The notes beneath the pieces are model-generated. The model did not search any database. It saw nothing but the letters and a program-made list of their open reading frames with translations, and was not told where the DNA came from. This document shows positions 11,554 to 23,225 of a stretch of DNA of 64,000 nt, piece by piece; position 1 is the stretch's first letter, and each line of letters starts with the position of its first letter. The position numbers and the translations under genes are program-made. The stretch lies in assembly GCA_026545765.1 (NCBI GenBank), contig CM048840.1:30942765-31006764 (forward strand), written 5' to 3'. Source of the DNA: Plantago major (taxonomy: Eukaryota; Streptophyta; Magnoliopsida; Lamiales; Plantaginaceae).

Positions 11554-14196
11554 TCAAACTTCCATCTTCTCCTTCAACGGAACCAATTGCAAACTCTCAT
11601 CATTATCGTCGTCATCATCCATATGATTGTCATCTGTTCTCCTCCGGACACTTGGAGGGCGGAATACCTCATACGATGCAGCATCCGGTATGAGGAAAAT
11701 CAACCCCAAGGTCAAAATTCTCAAAATGTTTCTGATCAAAACCGTGAGCCACAAGTTCTTGAAGTCGGTTCTTGTGACGTGCAACAAATGAAGAACCATT
11801 CCCCCACCCCATTTGGAAGTGAGCGAGCCAAAACTGTCTATGCTTGTTAACAATGCAAAGAATGTGCCCTCGATTCCTGGAGGACAGAGTTGCGAACTTA
11901 GCACCATCATGGGCATCCACCTGATTCTAGTAATAATATGTGAAACACACTCTTCCATAACTACAAACAAGGAGTCTGGGATTCCGAGGGCTAGATTCCA
12001 CCGCAACATGAATACAAGATCGAGCATCCCTGACAACCCATATAAAAGTTGTGCGGAGAAAAGCAAGGTCCTGAAAGGGTAGTCTTTGAGAGTTTTGTGG
12101 TATATTATGACCCCAACCATTGAGGCCAATGCGCCAATGGCATATATCACTCCAATAAATTCCTATGACCAAAGAATATAATAACAAAACATTAAGTTTC
12201 CCCGATAATTATGAAATGAATAAGGTGTCACAGAGCAAAAGATTCGTGCTGAGTACCTTGGAGAATGCCGGTCCAGCTGTAGGATCTGTGTACCAGTAAA
12301 ATTGTCCTTCATGAGTACTGATGCTTAGAGCTAAAGACAGGTACATGTAGATTGAAGGCTTCCACACTTGCGGGAATCGGATGGTTCTGTACATTCCATT
12401 CACCGCTTCTATTAACTTTTCAATTGGCTGCACATAAGTTTGCGTAACTAAATTCACTATGCATCGCTCTATTACAAGTGAGACGTGGCTTAGAAATCAG
12501 AATGATTTACTAATGTTTTCAAGTATGATATTTGAGACACAACATTTACTCCAATAATTAGCTTTGGAATAAAATTTCTGTTGACATTGTTTATCAAATG
12601 AATGTTTATGTATCTTCACAAATATGAAAAGTAATGTTTACTTATCAGACATTAAGGGATGTTTGTGTAAATTACCCTAATCTCAATTTTCCATTATTTG
12701 GTCAATGGTCAGCAGTCAACACCTCCTTCACCAGTAGAATCTGGCCAAAACTAGACAAGATCCCAATTCACAACTAGGCACATCTTAGTCTTTGGGTAAT
12801 TGCCATAAACTCCCCATTATTATTTAATTTTTAAAAGCAGCCCTATATAAGTTTGAAATACATGATCCTCCAGTAAACATCTAATTGTAGCGGCTCCCAT
12901 ATCTCATATGTAGATGTTTGGAATCATCTCTGCGCCATGACAATAAAAAACAAATTTTTAACCAAGTAAAAGTACTTCAGATAATGTGCGTTTCAAAATT
13001 GCCAGGTTGCCTTTGACTTAACTTGATATAAATAAGGTCTGATGCCAATTTACGTAAAGACTTGGGCCTCCATAAAGTGAAATCAGCAAAGAGATAAATT
13101 TGCAATTTGCTCCCCCAATTTATCACTGTAATTAGTATTAAAACACAACAAGTTGTATCTGCTAGGCTGCTAGCTAATTGATTACAATGATGATAACTGT
13201 ACTTCTTTACAAGCAAGAGAAAATGTAAGCAACGCTGACCTTTTCTTTCTCAACGTGAATGCCATCACTAGTCTTTGGCTCATAGATCACAAACCCGAGC
13301 ACAAACACGGCAGCTGCTGGGATTGCCAGAAGCGCTAAAGATCCCTGCAAGATATATATCACGTCATACCATAACATTCTACAATGCCAGCTAAATTGCA
13401 CGTACTGAAAATGTACATAAAAATTACATTTTGATATAACTGGAAGACAAACCTGTGGTCCGAAATGATGAACGAAAAAACCACTAGTAGAATATCCCAA
13501 AAGCGCCCCAACTGAGGAACAAAATCCGATAAGGCTTTGCATATCCGCTGCCAGAGATCTAAACTCAATGCTATTTCTGGCAATACAAGCATCAATTGTC
13601 ACATCTCCGATAGCCACCCCAGCCGTAACCCCTAACAGACAGGCCAAAGCCAATGGCACTGCCAGTTGACCACCTAACGCAATCGTCAAAGCCGAAATGG
13701 CCCCCAAGACACCAGCCAACAGAAAATACGGTCTACGGTAGTACCCTTTCACCGGAAACACATCCGTAAGGAGACCCCAAATAGGCTTTAGCACCCATGG
13801 AATGTAGTATAGACCTACAAAGAGCTGTACAAGAGATGGTTGTACTTTTTGGACATCTTTCCAGTAGTAGTCCGAAACCACCTTGAAAAAATGACCTGCA
13901 AACCCGTTGTTGAGGCCGAAAACTACCATGACTCCGAGGACAAAAGTAGGATTTAATCTGGAAGACAGCATTTGAAGCCATTGGAATGGCTCAAGGATTA
14001 GTGAGAAAAGTATGTTTCTTCTTCTGCAGTTTTGTGAAGGATCAATGCCAAGCTTTTCATTTTCTGGATCTGTTTTGGTTAAGGGTTTTTCTGGATGATC
14101 GTCTTCGGTGTTCTTTGGGTTGAGATCTTGCATCTCTGAAGGGCACATGTTGGAGGCAAGACCATGGATATTTGTGTTGAGAGTAAAGTTCTCCAA
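11554..14196 (-). CDS. Folate-biopterin transporter (BT1 family), distal tandem copy
   Basis: Paralogue of the gene at 7202-9626, predicted at 542 residues. Exons: 14196-13453 (248 codons), 13344-13240 (35), 12427-12257 (57), 12162-11554 (202 plus stop). It shares FQWLQMLSSRLNPTFVLG, DYYWKDVQKVQPSLVQLF, GDVTIDACIARNS and THEGQFYWYTDP with its neighbour. It has a longer hydrophilic N-terminus of about 70 residues, rich in Asp, Glu, Lys and Pro, before the first membrane segment. The C-terminal tail has a run of Asp and Asn (near 11597-11625) and ends LVPLKEKMEV, against FVPLNEKREV in the other copy. Both copies look intact. Differences at the two hydrophilic ends are the likeliest places for targeting or regulatory divergence; that is inference. 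Confidence 0.9.
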
Positions 14197-14853
14197 GGTG
14201 ATTAATTTTGTACTACATATTACTTAATGAGTAGTTAGAGAAGTCTGATTCCAAAATAATAATTGTTTAATCTGTTGATGTCAACTTGTAGGAATAAATA
14301 ACCTATACATTCCAGAATTCTATATACTACTATAAAGTGTTCACATTAAAGAAAGTCATACAAAAGAAAACAAATTGTTGAGGAAGCCTGACCAACAAAG
14401 ATGAGTGTATATGCTAACTTATTAATCAGATCGATGATGACACAAAATAAATCAACAAAAAAGTTCAAAGAAAGTCAAATCTCATTTGAAGCAAAGTAGA
14501 CTTTAGGATGCAGGCATGGACTTGCAAAAATTGTACATCAATCATAATCGAAGAAAAAGTAAAAGTGACATACCATCCTCTCTAGCAGTAAGAATATGGA
14601 AATGTTGTAAGCACACCCATTTGTTTATATAATAAAAACATGAGATAAGTATACTTCAGAATACACTGAGATACTCAATGTAAATCTGGAACACTATTTC
14701 CTACTACTATAGACCTTCATTATTGTGAAGGCTATATGTTGAATTATTCTGCACAGATATAACACACTAACCAGCATCACGTCTAATGCCTGGTGCTCAG
14801 GATTGTGTGAGTCAGGAAGCATGCAGATTGCAGATAGAGAACGTGCCTGGCCT
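14197..14853. other. Intergenic region between transporter and glutathione peroxidase
   Basis: About 650 bp: the 5' flank of the distal transporter followed by the 3' flank of the glutathione peroxidase gene. No coding sequence, RNA gene or repeat was recognised. Confidence 0.5.
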
Positions 14854-16852
14854 TCATGGTGCTGCAAGAAGTTTCTTGATATCTTGCTGTAACAGGTGAC
14901 AATAAAACATAAGTATTGTATATTACTACAGCAGACCATATGAGAATCAACTTCCTTAGATGATCATCAAGAAGACAAGAACACTAGGGAATACTGAATA
15001 GGAAGCTAACACACAACCAGTGCAGTTTGCACTATTTTTTAGTTTACAATTGAAACAATGCGAACACTGAGGAAAGGCGAGCAATTACCGCTATTTGCAA
15101 AGGGGGGGTTGTAGGTGGATATCTTTCCACAACTTTTCCGTTTTTGTCCACCAGGAATTTCTCAAAGTTCCATTTAATCAGATCACCTAAAAATCCTCCA
15201 GCATTTGACTTCAGAAATTTATAAACCGGAGCTGTACTTGGTCCATTAACATCAACCTGTTCTAATTAAAAGAAACATATGTCATCTATTTGAAACATCA
15301 TATCCAGAGAGAGAGAGAGAGAGAGAATGTGTGTGTGTTGGATCTCACTCCATTTGTTTACCTTATCAAATATAGGGAATTCCGCTTTATACCGAGTACA
15401 AGCAAACTGCTTAATTTCTGAATTTGATCCTGGTTCTTGTCCCCCAAACTGATTACATGGAAATGCTAAGATTTCAAATCCTGTACAAGGGGTGACATTC
15501 CTTAATCAGTTTGACCTTGCATCATCAGAAATGCTAGCATTTGTCGACGCATACAAAAATGATAAATAATTACTGAGAATATTAGTTGTAGCAACCCAAA
15601 TCTCTCACCTTGAGTTTTATACTTCTCATAAAGCTGGGAAAGCTCTGTGTAATTTGACGATGTTAAGCCACTGAATCAAGAGAAGACCAACTAAATTAGT
15701 TCGGTTGCAATGATTGCAGAACTGTAAATCATAGAAATCGCAGTTAAATCCACTTCAATAGCCAACCACTAATTTTGAAATAAAATATCAGATAAAAGAT
15801 AGTTACCATCTTGAAGCAACATTCACTATCAAAAGAACCTTCCCTTTAAATTTGCTGAGTGAAACATCTTGATCATCAATGTCCTGTCGGAGCAAAATAG
15901 TTATTCTAAAGGTAACAGCTAGTATAAAACCATTTTCTTGACCACTATAAATATAAAACTATCTAGTCTTGGTGCAGAAACTCGGAATATTTTCATTCTC
16001 CAAACTACAAAGAAACTTTCCTCAACAACGAAAGCATGAAGTCTCAAATGCAATCAACCCTTAGTCGTTAACTCAGTATAGTCACCCCACCCCGCAACCC
16101 CCTGCTTCGTTTTCTATTACCGCTGGCAAATTCAAATATTTGTTAATCGTGTATGGACGTATGCCAGTATTGACCCAAACTCATCAGTCAAATGTTCTAA
16201 TCAATCCATTGGGCAAATGATTCCAGTTAGGGAGCTTCTAACTTGGGCCATTTCTATACTAATACAAAGAATGGAGGGGTAACATGAATGAGCTCATTTC
16301 ATCTCTTTGTGCAATGAGGTTTAACTATCTCTAGTACTTCAAATGCACATTCGACTGGATAATAGCGGTAACTAAATAAGTCATCCGAACCACTACACAC
16401 TATCATCCGATAAATATTACTCCAAAAGAAACAGGATTTCATTAGTGGACTATATCTTAGTATCAAGTTTTGATATACCAAAAGCAACAAGATTCAGTAT
16501 TCACCAAGAAAAAGGATTACATTACCAACAGTGATCAGCTTAGGTACATAAAGCAATAACCGAATAGAGAACAAGAGATTACCTTAACAGTGAAATCGTG
16601 CAGAGTCTTACCAGTAGCAGCTGTAGCATTAACAGTTGCGAAAGATCGAGGCTTTATTGAAAACCCAGCTAGATTTGGGGCCAAAATAGAAAAGCCATCT
16701 CGGAATACCGCAGAATTTGAAGAGGCAAAGCTTGTTCGGTTAGATTGTGCAAGAAACAACGCACGAGCAGATTCGCACTTGGATTGCAGTTTGGAGTGCA
16801 CAAAGCTATTCAAATGTGTCGAAGAAACTGAAGAGAAAGACATTGAAAACAT
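14854..16852 (-). CDS. Glutathione peroxidase (thiol type), plastid-type
   Basis: Reduces hydrogen peroxide and lipid hydroperoxides. Plant members are Cys enzymes that are usually recycled by thioredoxin. Exons: 16852-16583, 15883-15807, 15670-15609, 15480-15362, 15256-15089, 14886-14854; total 729 nt, 242 residues. The first roughly 75 residues are rich in Ser, Thr, Ala and Arg with few acids, like a plastid (or mitochondrial) transit peptide. The core contains VNVASRCGLTSSNY with the peroxidatic Cys, [18 protein letters not shown] with the conserved Cys and Gln, and [20 protein letters not shown] with the catalytic Trp and Asn. The C-terminal exon has 10 codons plus stop and ends LLAAP. 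The mature part most resembles chloroplast GPX1/GPX7-type proteins as I remember them. ATGs at codons 1 and 4 are both possible starts. Confidence 0.93.
15308..15325. repeat. GA microsatellite
   Basis: A short perfect GA run followed by a short GT run, inside a glutathione peroxidase intron. Confidence 0.8.
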
Positions 16853-17256
16853 TTTCCCAGAGCTCTGTGGTCCGTAGCAGTAATCAATCGCCTCAAATGT
16901 ATGGCAAAATTTTGAGAAATTGAAAATCGAAAAGGTGAACGTGGATTATTCTCAGACGGGAAAGAATTCGGATTTCAGAGGGCGAGTGGGGGATATAATT
17001 TGCCACGTGGGTAAATGAATTCCTTACTAATCTTCTTGTTTTTCATCAACTTTCACTCGATTATCGATGTCATTTTATCAACGCGTTTTATCAAATTTGT
17101 GAGTTTAGTAACACCGTGAATAATCTTTTATCTAGAGGATGAATTCTTTACAATATAATAGAAAATGAGTGATGAATAGCAATTATAGAGTATCTCTAAG
17201 AAAAGTAATTTATTAAATTGGTTGATGATCGAAGTTATACATGTGCTTGAGATGTT
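16853..17256. other. 5' flank of the glutathione peroxidase gene
   Basis: Upstream region of the minus-strand peroxidase gene, which ends where F-box homology begins. No convincing regulatory element was identified by eye. Confidence 0.4.
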
Positions 17257-17655
17257 CATTCGCGGTCCCTATAGCAGTTATATCAAGAATGATTTTTCGA
17301 ATCATTCAAGCATTTCATCTCATATTGAAGCACTCACCATCAGACCGAGAATATCGGCAACAGGTTGGCCATTCGTGTTGGGTGGGACCCACCACAAAAA
17401 AATTAAAAAAAAATAAGTGAATGATGGGCGCCCAAATCATAACCAAAGAACAACTTCTTTGGTTCTTGGATCAATTGGATAGGGAGGGGACAAAACTTTT
17501 TATTATCCTTTCGAAAAAAATAAAAAATATATTAAAATTCATAAAAAAAATTATCTTTAAATAGACACCAATATTACTACAATTCACACATCTGACAAAT
17601 TCCATTCTATCAACTACTTTATATCTCAAACACAAATCATTTTCGGTTCTCTCCG

Positions 17656-18642
17656 ATGGATCCAAATGATCCATTTTACCCACACTATTATTCTACTTAT
17701 GAAAATACACAAAACTCTCAAGCATTTCCTAGTTATGAAACAAATATGGGTACCCAATTTCCTCCGAATCTTACTCGGAATAACCCTCCTAATCTTACTC
17801 AAAATAACACTGAACCCGAAGTTGAAACGAACTCAACCAATGTATCCGTGAATTGGGAGCCCCTTGAAGATGTAGCCCTAATGTCAGCTTGGGTTTACGT
17901 GGGTGGAGATGCAATTACCGGCACTAATCAAAAAGGTGATACTTTATGGAACAAAGTTCTCAAGTTGTATGAGAAATCCCGGGAAGAAAATCCCGGTACA
18001 CTATCAAAGCGAACCGATGAGAGGTCGTTGGTCGCGCTCAACAAAAATGTTTGAAGTGGATTGGTGCATACAAAGAACTATCGCCGGAAACGAGCGGAAT
18101 GAGTATGATGATGTTGAAAATCATTTCATAAGATTTATGGAAAGAGTGGATTTCGCATACTCTTGTGTTTGAACAAGTTATGCCATACCCAAGTGGGAGT
18201 TGAATGTGGGTGGTGACCATAGGAGGCCTCATCCAGATGCACCGGATTCCGAGGAAGAAGGTCATGGCAATTCAAAAAGATCAAGAACCGATGATGAAGG
18301 TCCAACCGAATCTGCTCCAGAAACTCCGGTGAGTGGTGCTTCAACAATAAATCGTCCTACCGGTAGAGATGCGGCCAAAGCTAAGCGAAAGGGAAAAGCA
18401 AAAGCATCATCATCATCCAGCCCTCTGATTCGGATGAATTTACTAATGAACTTCGTGCGATGAGAATCACGCGTGAGAAAGAACTTGAGTCAATGAACAA
18501 GTTTGGGAATGAAAGGATTGAATTGGAGAAAAAGAAGCTAAATGCAAATATGTTGAGTGTGTTGTTGGAAAAACCAAATCTATCTTCACAAGAAGAAGAC
18601 CTCAAGAATCGCCTGTTGGGAGAGTACTTTACCTACTTGTAA
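17656..18642 (+). pseudogene. PIF/Harbinger ORF1 (Myb/SANT-like, NAM-associated type)
   Basis: The accessory protein of PIF elements, thought to bind DNA and help the transposase. The intact start codes for a protein with ten or more Asn- and Thr-rich repeats, then NWEPLEDVALMSAWVYVGGD and TLWNKVLKLYEKSREENPG, a trihelix/Myb-like segment. At about 18005-18200 the reading frame changes more than once. The C-terminal part (PETPVSGASTINRPTGRDAA, then a Lys-rich stretch and a helical tail ending LLGEYFTYL at 18642) lies in other frames. Probably inactive. Confidence 0.75.
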
Positions 18643-19097
18643 TTTTAATTAATTATGTTATGTTGTCGTTATGTATTACTATGTTTTCGTGTTATTTCAG
18701 TTGTGTTTGATTAGTTCTATCATGTATGATTATGTTTGCAATAAAATATATTGTGTTTAGATTTGCAAATCTTTATGTTATATTTTGTCTATAGCCTAGT
18801 ATATATTCTACTTTGGATCCATGAACTTTTGTCAGTCTATAGTCTATCCTACTTTCATTTTTTTTCAAGATATCTCACATGATTGTTCTACTATAGTCCA
18901 ATCAACTTTTACTTTTGCCATTGCATAGTTCATTCAACTTTATTTCAAGTAGTGTATCACATGATGATATAGTTGGAGATATGATTTACTTGGCTAGGAA
19001 TGGCTCAGGTACATTTCTAACTCTCTTTAAATATGGCTGAGATCATTACCATACTCACACTCAAGTCTTCCTCACCCCTTCCATTTCCTCACAAGTA

Positions 19098-20431
19098 GTG
19101 TATTTTCAACTAAAAATAATGTCATCAAATGAGCACATATTACATGGTTCTAATTCGGGTGATGATTCTTCTAGTTTCATCGAAATAGATGAGTGGGAAG
19201 AACGTGTTGCACAACAAAACCAAACACTTAACCGCATTATCGAGGATGTGGTCATTCAAATTCCTACTCTGTTGTTACAGCCTACAGACCACAATATTAG
19301 AGCTAGGAGGCGCCATATTGAACGAATTCGTGAGGAAGGCCATCAAAATTTGTTCAAAATGTATTTCTCAGTTTTTCCGGAACCAATCTACCCGGAAGAC
19401 ACTTTCCGCCGGAGGTTTCGAATGAGAAAGCACGTGTTCGAATGTATAATGGAAAAGCTCAGTTCAGACGAATATTTTCAACAAAAGCGAGATGCCACTG
19501 GTCGACTAGGTATGTCTTTGATTCAAAAATGCACTGCTACTATAAGAGTTTTAGCCTATGGAACACCACCAGACGTGCATGATGAGTGCCTGCGAATGAG
19601 CGAGCACGTGATAAGAAAATCAGTTATGAAGTTTGTAGAAGGCGTAATTGCCAATTTTGGGAATGAATACCTCAGGAGTCCAACAGAAGAAGACATGGCG
19701 CGGCTTCTACATATTGGTGAACGACGCGGATTTCCAGGAATGATGGGCAGTATTGATTGCATGCACTGGGAATGGAAGAATTGTCCTACTGCTTGGGCAG
19801 GGCAATATCAAGGAAGAAGTGGGAAGCCAACAATCATTTTGGAAGCTGTTGCATCAGAAGATTGTTGGATCTGGCATGCATTTTTTGGAACCCCAGGTAT
19901 GAACAATGATATTAATGTGCTACAAAATCTCCTGTTTTCAATGATATTTTATCAGGCCGAGCGCCGAAAGTCAATTACACTGTTAATGGTCATGAAAGGA
20001 ATATGGGATATTACCTCACTGATGGAATTTATCCAGAATGGGCTGGATTTGTGAAATCTATTAAGGCTCCTATTATTCGCAAGCACAAGTTATTTGCTCA
20101 ACATCAGGAGGCTGTTAGGAAAGATGTTGAGAGGGCTTTTGGTATTCTACAAGCTCGTTTCTCTTTTATTAAACAACCATGCCTTCTATGGGATCGACAT
20201 GCCATGGGGAAAATTATGATTGCTTGTATCATCCTCCATAATATGATAGTTGAAGATGAAAGAGACACTTACCTAAACTATACCGATCCCACCGAATTCA
20301 TGAAAGATCGTCCCGGACGACATGTGAATGAAGATGATGATGAAGAAGACGTTGTTGATCCTATTTTCAACTACTCCACTGAACGAGTTGCAAGTCTAGC
20401 CCGATATATGACTAACAGGGAGCAAATGTAA
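19098..20431 (+). pseudogene. PIF/Harbinger DDE transposase
   Basis: DDE_4-type transposase. The first segment (to about 19925) holds RRRFRMRKHVFECIMEKLS, YGTPPDVHDECLRMSEHV and MMGSIDCMHWEWKNCPTAW, which contains the first catalytic Asp. The second Asp lies in GMNNDINVL. Directly after, at a short A run near 19923-19926, the frame shifts by one. The protein continues in the frame of the downstream ORF (GYYLTDGIYPEWAGFVKS, then RKDVERAFGILQARFSF with the catalytic Glu), ending at 20431 with an acidic tail. An internal ATG at 19118 is an alternative start. A single-base change thus separates the first two catalytic residues from the third. Confidence 0.9.
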
Positions 20432-21192
20432 ATGGTCCTGACAGAGAACTTATGAACGACTTAATTGAGCACATATGGGAGCATTTTAATGATGAGGAGG
20501 ACTGAATATGTAATTTTTCATTTTTTTTATCTTTCAGCAGCGTTTTTATTTTGCATTTACATTTGAAGCGTTGTAATTTTTTTTCCATGTAATTCTATAA
20601 TGTAGTTTTAAATTGCACATCACCTTGTATTTTAATTTTTCAAACTAAATTAATGTTTTTAATATTATATTATAATTATTATATATTATAATTATTTAAT
20701 ATTTCAATATTTTACTATTATATTTAATTATATATTAAAATTATTTTATGATAATAATGAAAAGAATAATAAAATTTATTGAATCGGTTGGGTTGGTGGT
20801 GGTCATGGATAAACTTGAATTTTATTGTTGTGGTTGGGTTGGTTGGAGGTTGGGTATGTGAAGGAGATAGAAATTAATTGTTTATTGAAAAGGTTGGGTG
20901 TTTGGGGTGTTTGGGTGGTTATGGATATTTATATATGGTCTCATGGGTGATGAAATTGATTATAAGATTAGCGCCTTGAAACCTTATTCTTTGCATGTTG
21001 CTTTCAGTTATCCGTCTGATTAATTGTACATTTTTATGTGTTATATTTCTTTTAGCCTCTTGCAAAAGTGTTCCCTGTGTTCACAAAGCTCAAGATGTTG
21101 GATATCACAATTGGTCTGATATCTGATGTAGAATTGTTTCGTGTTAGTTCCCTAGTAAAGGCTGTCTTCTCTTGCACAAATTTGTAGTCGAG

Positions 21193-21767
21193 GTAATCTC
21201 TGTGTGTGTGTTTCTTTATTCTTTTATTTGTTGGTTCTGTTTTCTACCAACATTCTTGTATATTAGCATAAACCATATAGTACTAACCAAGAACGTTACA
21301 TGTATAATTCTAAACATTTACATAAGTGTTTTTAAAATATTATCTATAGTGACAAAATGTAGTACTGCATTTGTTTATGAACGATTGCCATTAGAGTTTG
21401 TAGCTGTAATATATAAAATCAAACTATGTTAAGTGTCCGTGAAGAACATTAGAGAAATAACATAGAACATTTTTCTAAACATATCGAATATAGCTCTAAA
21501 TCTATTCGATATGTTCCTATGTTAAGTGTCCGTGGAGAACGACACCCCGAGTCAACTTTCCGCTATATCTTTGTGGATTTGTAGGCTTCCGACTAATATA
21601 AATTTAAATCTTTGCGAGTGTTTGAGAAAAACTGAAGTACAACGATTATTAAATTTTCAAGTGCCCGTCATCTGCCCTGAGAAAGACTTGCACAATTCCA
21701 ACCTGAAAGCTTCATCCTGATTTTATGTACAATTGGTTCAAACATGATTCTCTTTTTCTTTCATTTA
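21193..21767. other. Unassigned spacer after the F-box fragment
   Basis: F-box homology ends at the intron donor near 21192. A short element GTTAAGTGTCCGTG(A/G)AGAAC occurs twice, at about 21428 and 21519. An ORF of 64 codons (21526-21720) has no recognisable family. I cannot assign this stretch. Confidence 0.4.
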
Positions 21768-23225
21768 GCAATTGGAGCACCCAGATAGGTGCAAGGGAAG
21801 GACATACCAGGTATTCCTAACAATAGAGAAATGGCACCAGTATCTGCAGCTTTACCTGCTATAAATCCACTCTTATTTAAGCTTATTTCTGTCCAGTAGT
21901 TCCTTCATAACTAGACCAAAAAAAATCAATTTTTGCAGATTATTCTTTTTTCCATTGTGGAAAGAATGAAATCATCTGCATATGCTAAGTGTGTAACCTG
22001 CATACTTAGGGGATGTGATAAAACATAGAGGGGTTCCTTTCAGAAAGGTGATTTATCCCTCTTGAGAAAACTTAATTCATTAAGATGAAAAGTGCAGGAG
22101 ATAATGGGTCTCCTTGTCTCAGACATTGTGTTGCTGAGATGAATCCACAAGCTTCTCCATTCACTAGAATGTTGAAATAGCATTTAGTGACTATTCTCTT
22201 GATCAAAGAAACACTTGCCTATGAGAATCCAAAAGTAGACACCATGTAAAATAAAAACTCCCAGTTAACCCTGTCATAAGCTTTCATTAGGTCTAGCTTA
22301 ATCATAACATTTAATCCTCTGATTTTCTTATCAACTGCAAGAGAAAATTCTTGGGTTAACAGAATGTTGTCAGAAATAGCTCTGTCCTTCACAAAACCAC
22401 TCTGGTTATTGGATATCAACAGAGGTAGGAAAGTGGCCATCAGCTATCATTCAGGAGCTTGGATATTATGTTTTATATATTGCTACACAAGCTCACTGGT
22501 CTAAAATCTGTCCAATGCTCATGGGAAACCTTTTTGGGAAATACTGCAATCAAAATGTGAGAGAATCATTTTGGTAGTTCAGTTCTAGAGACGTAGTCAA
22601 TAATTGCATTATGTAACTCCTCCACTATAACATCCCAACAAACTTGAAAGAAGATACCAGAGTATCCATCTGGCCCTGCTGCAGAGTCTGCTTTTAGAAA
22701 AAAAAAAACACTCTTTTGACTTCTTGAATTGTTGGCAGAGCAGTTAGCATAGTATTCAAATCTTCAGTCACCATACTGGGAATGAGGTTCAGTAATTCAT
22801 TAGGAGGAGCACTAATGGAATTTCTATTGGAGAGACTAAAACAACACCTTCAAACTGGTTGCCTCACCTCCTTGTGCACTACAAGGTGAGAACAGAGAAG
22901 TATAAAACTCCACTGCAGAATTCTTGATGTCAGTAGCCTCTGTACATTCTCTTCCTTCATGTATCACATTGAAAACTGTAAGCCTAGTTCTTTTCCTTTT
23001 CACTGAAGCATGGAAAAAACTTGGTGTTTCTTTATCCTTCTACCCTTCATTTGTTTGAAGGCTTTTGTTTCCAATATTTTTCTTCAATTGCTAGTACTTC
23101 AGTGAAAGCCACTTGAGCTTGAGACAATACCAGTTTATTTGTTGTAGAGGGAGAGGCCAATACAACACTTTCATCTAGTCTAACTTTAATTTCAGACACT
23201 TGCCTCAAAATGTTGTCACTGGAAA
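21768..23225 (-). pseudogene. LINE (non-LTR) reverse transcriptase remnant
   Basis: Read on the minus strand, successive pieces match an L1-type plant LINE in order. First comes an endonuclease-RT linker (EVLAIEEKYWKQK, near 23060), then a region with the sense of DSAAGPDGYSG (near 22680). RT motifs follow: SNNQSGFVKDRAISDNILL (about 22400), DLMKAYDRVNWEFL (about 22280), LRQGDPLSPALF (about 22110), LAYADDFILS (about 21980), and SFPCTYLGAPIAK (about 21790). Several stops and frameshifts interrupt it. Both the 5' part (ORF1, endonuclease core) and the 3' end with poly-A are missing. Confidence 0.85.

Larger units (their letters stand above)
17343..20940 (+). mobile_element. PIF/Harbinger DNA transposon (3.6 kb)
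   Basis: Its ends were fixed by comparison with the uninterrupted F-box paralogue: the paralogue reads ACCATCATGGG, whereas here ACCATCA is followed by the element and then TCATGGG. The 3-bp target duplication is therefore TCA (17340-17342 and 20941-20943). Three-bp duplications are characteristic of this superfamily. The termini begin GACCGAGAATATC on the left and, as reverse complement, GACCATATATAAATATCC on the right; these are short, imperfect inverted repeats. Inside are the two expected genes: a Myb/SANT-like ORF1 and a DDE transposase, both with frame breaks. Confidence 0.88.
17257..21192 (+). pseudogene. F-box/LRR gene fragment split by a PIF element
   Basis: Two pieces of one F-box/LRR paralogue. 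The left piece (17257-17342) encodes a stretch like YIKNDFSNHSSISSHIEALT. The right piece resumes at 20941, continues through an intron, and has a second exon at about 21056-21192 encoding VFPVFTKLKMLDIT and VELFRVSSLV. Both align nearly base for base to the pseudogene at 48941-50007, including intron sequence. The N-terminal F-box part is missing, and a small indel near 21160 breaks the second exon. The piece is therefore a fragment that existed before the PIF insertion. Confidence 0.88.
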
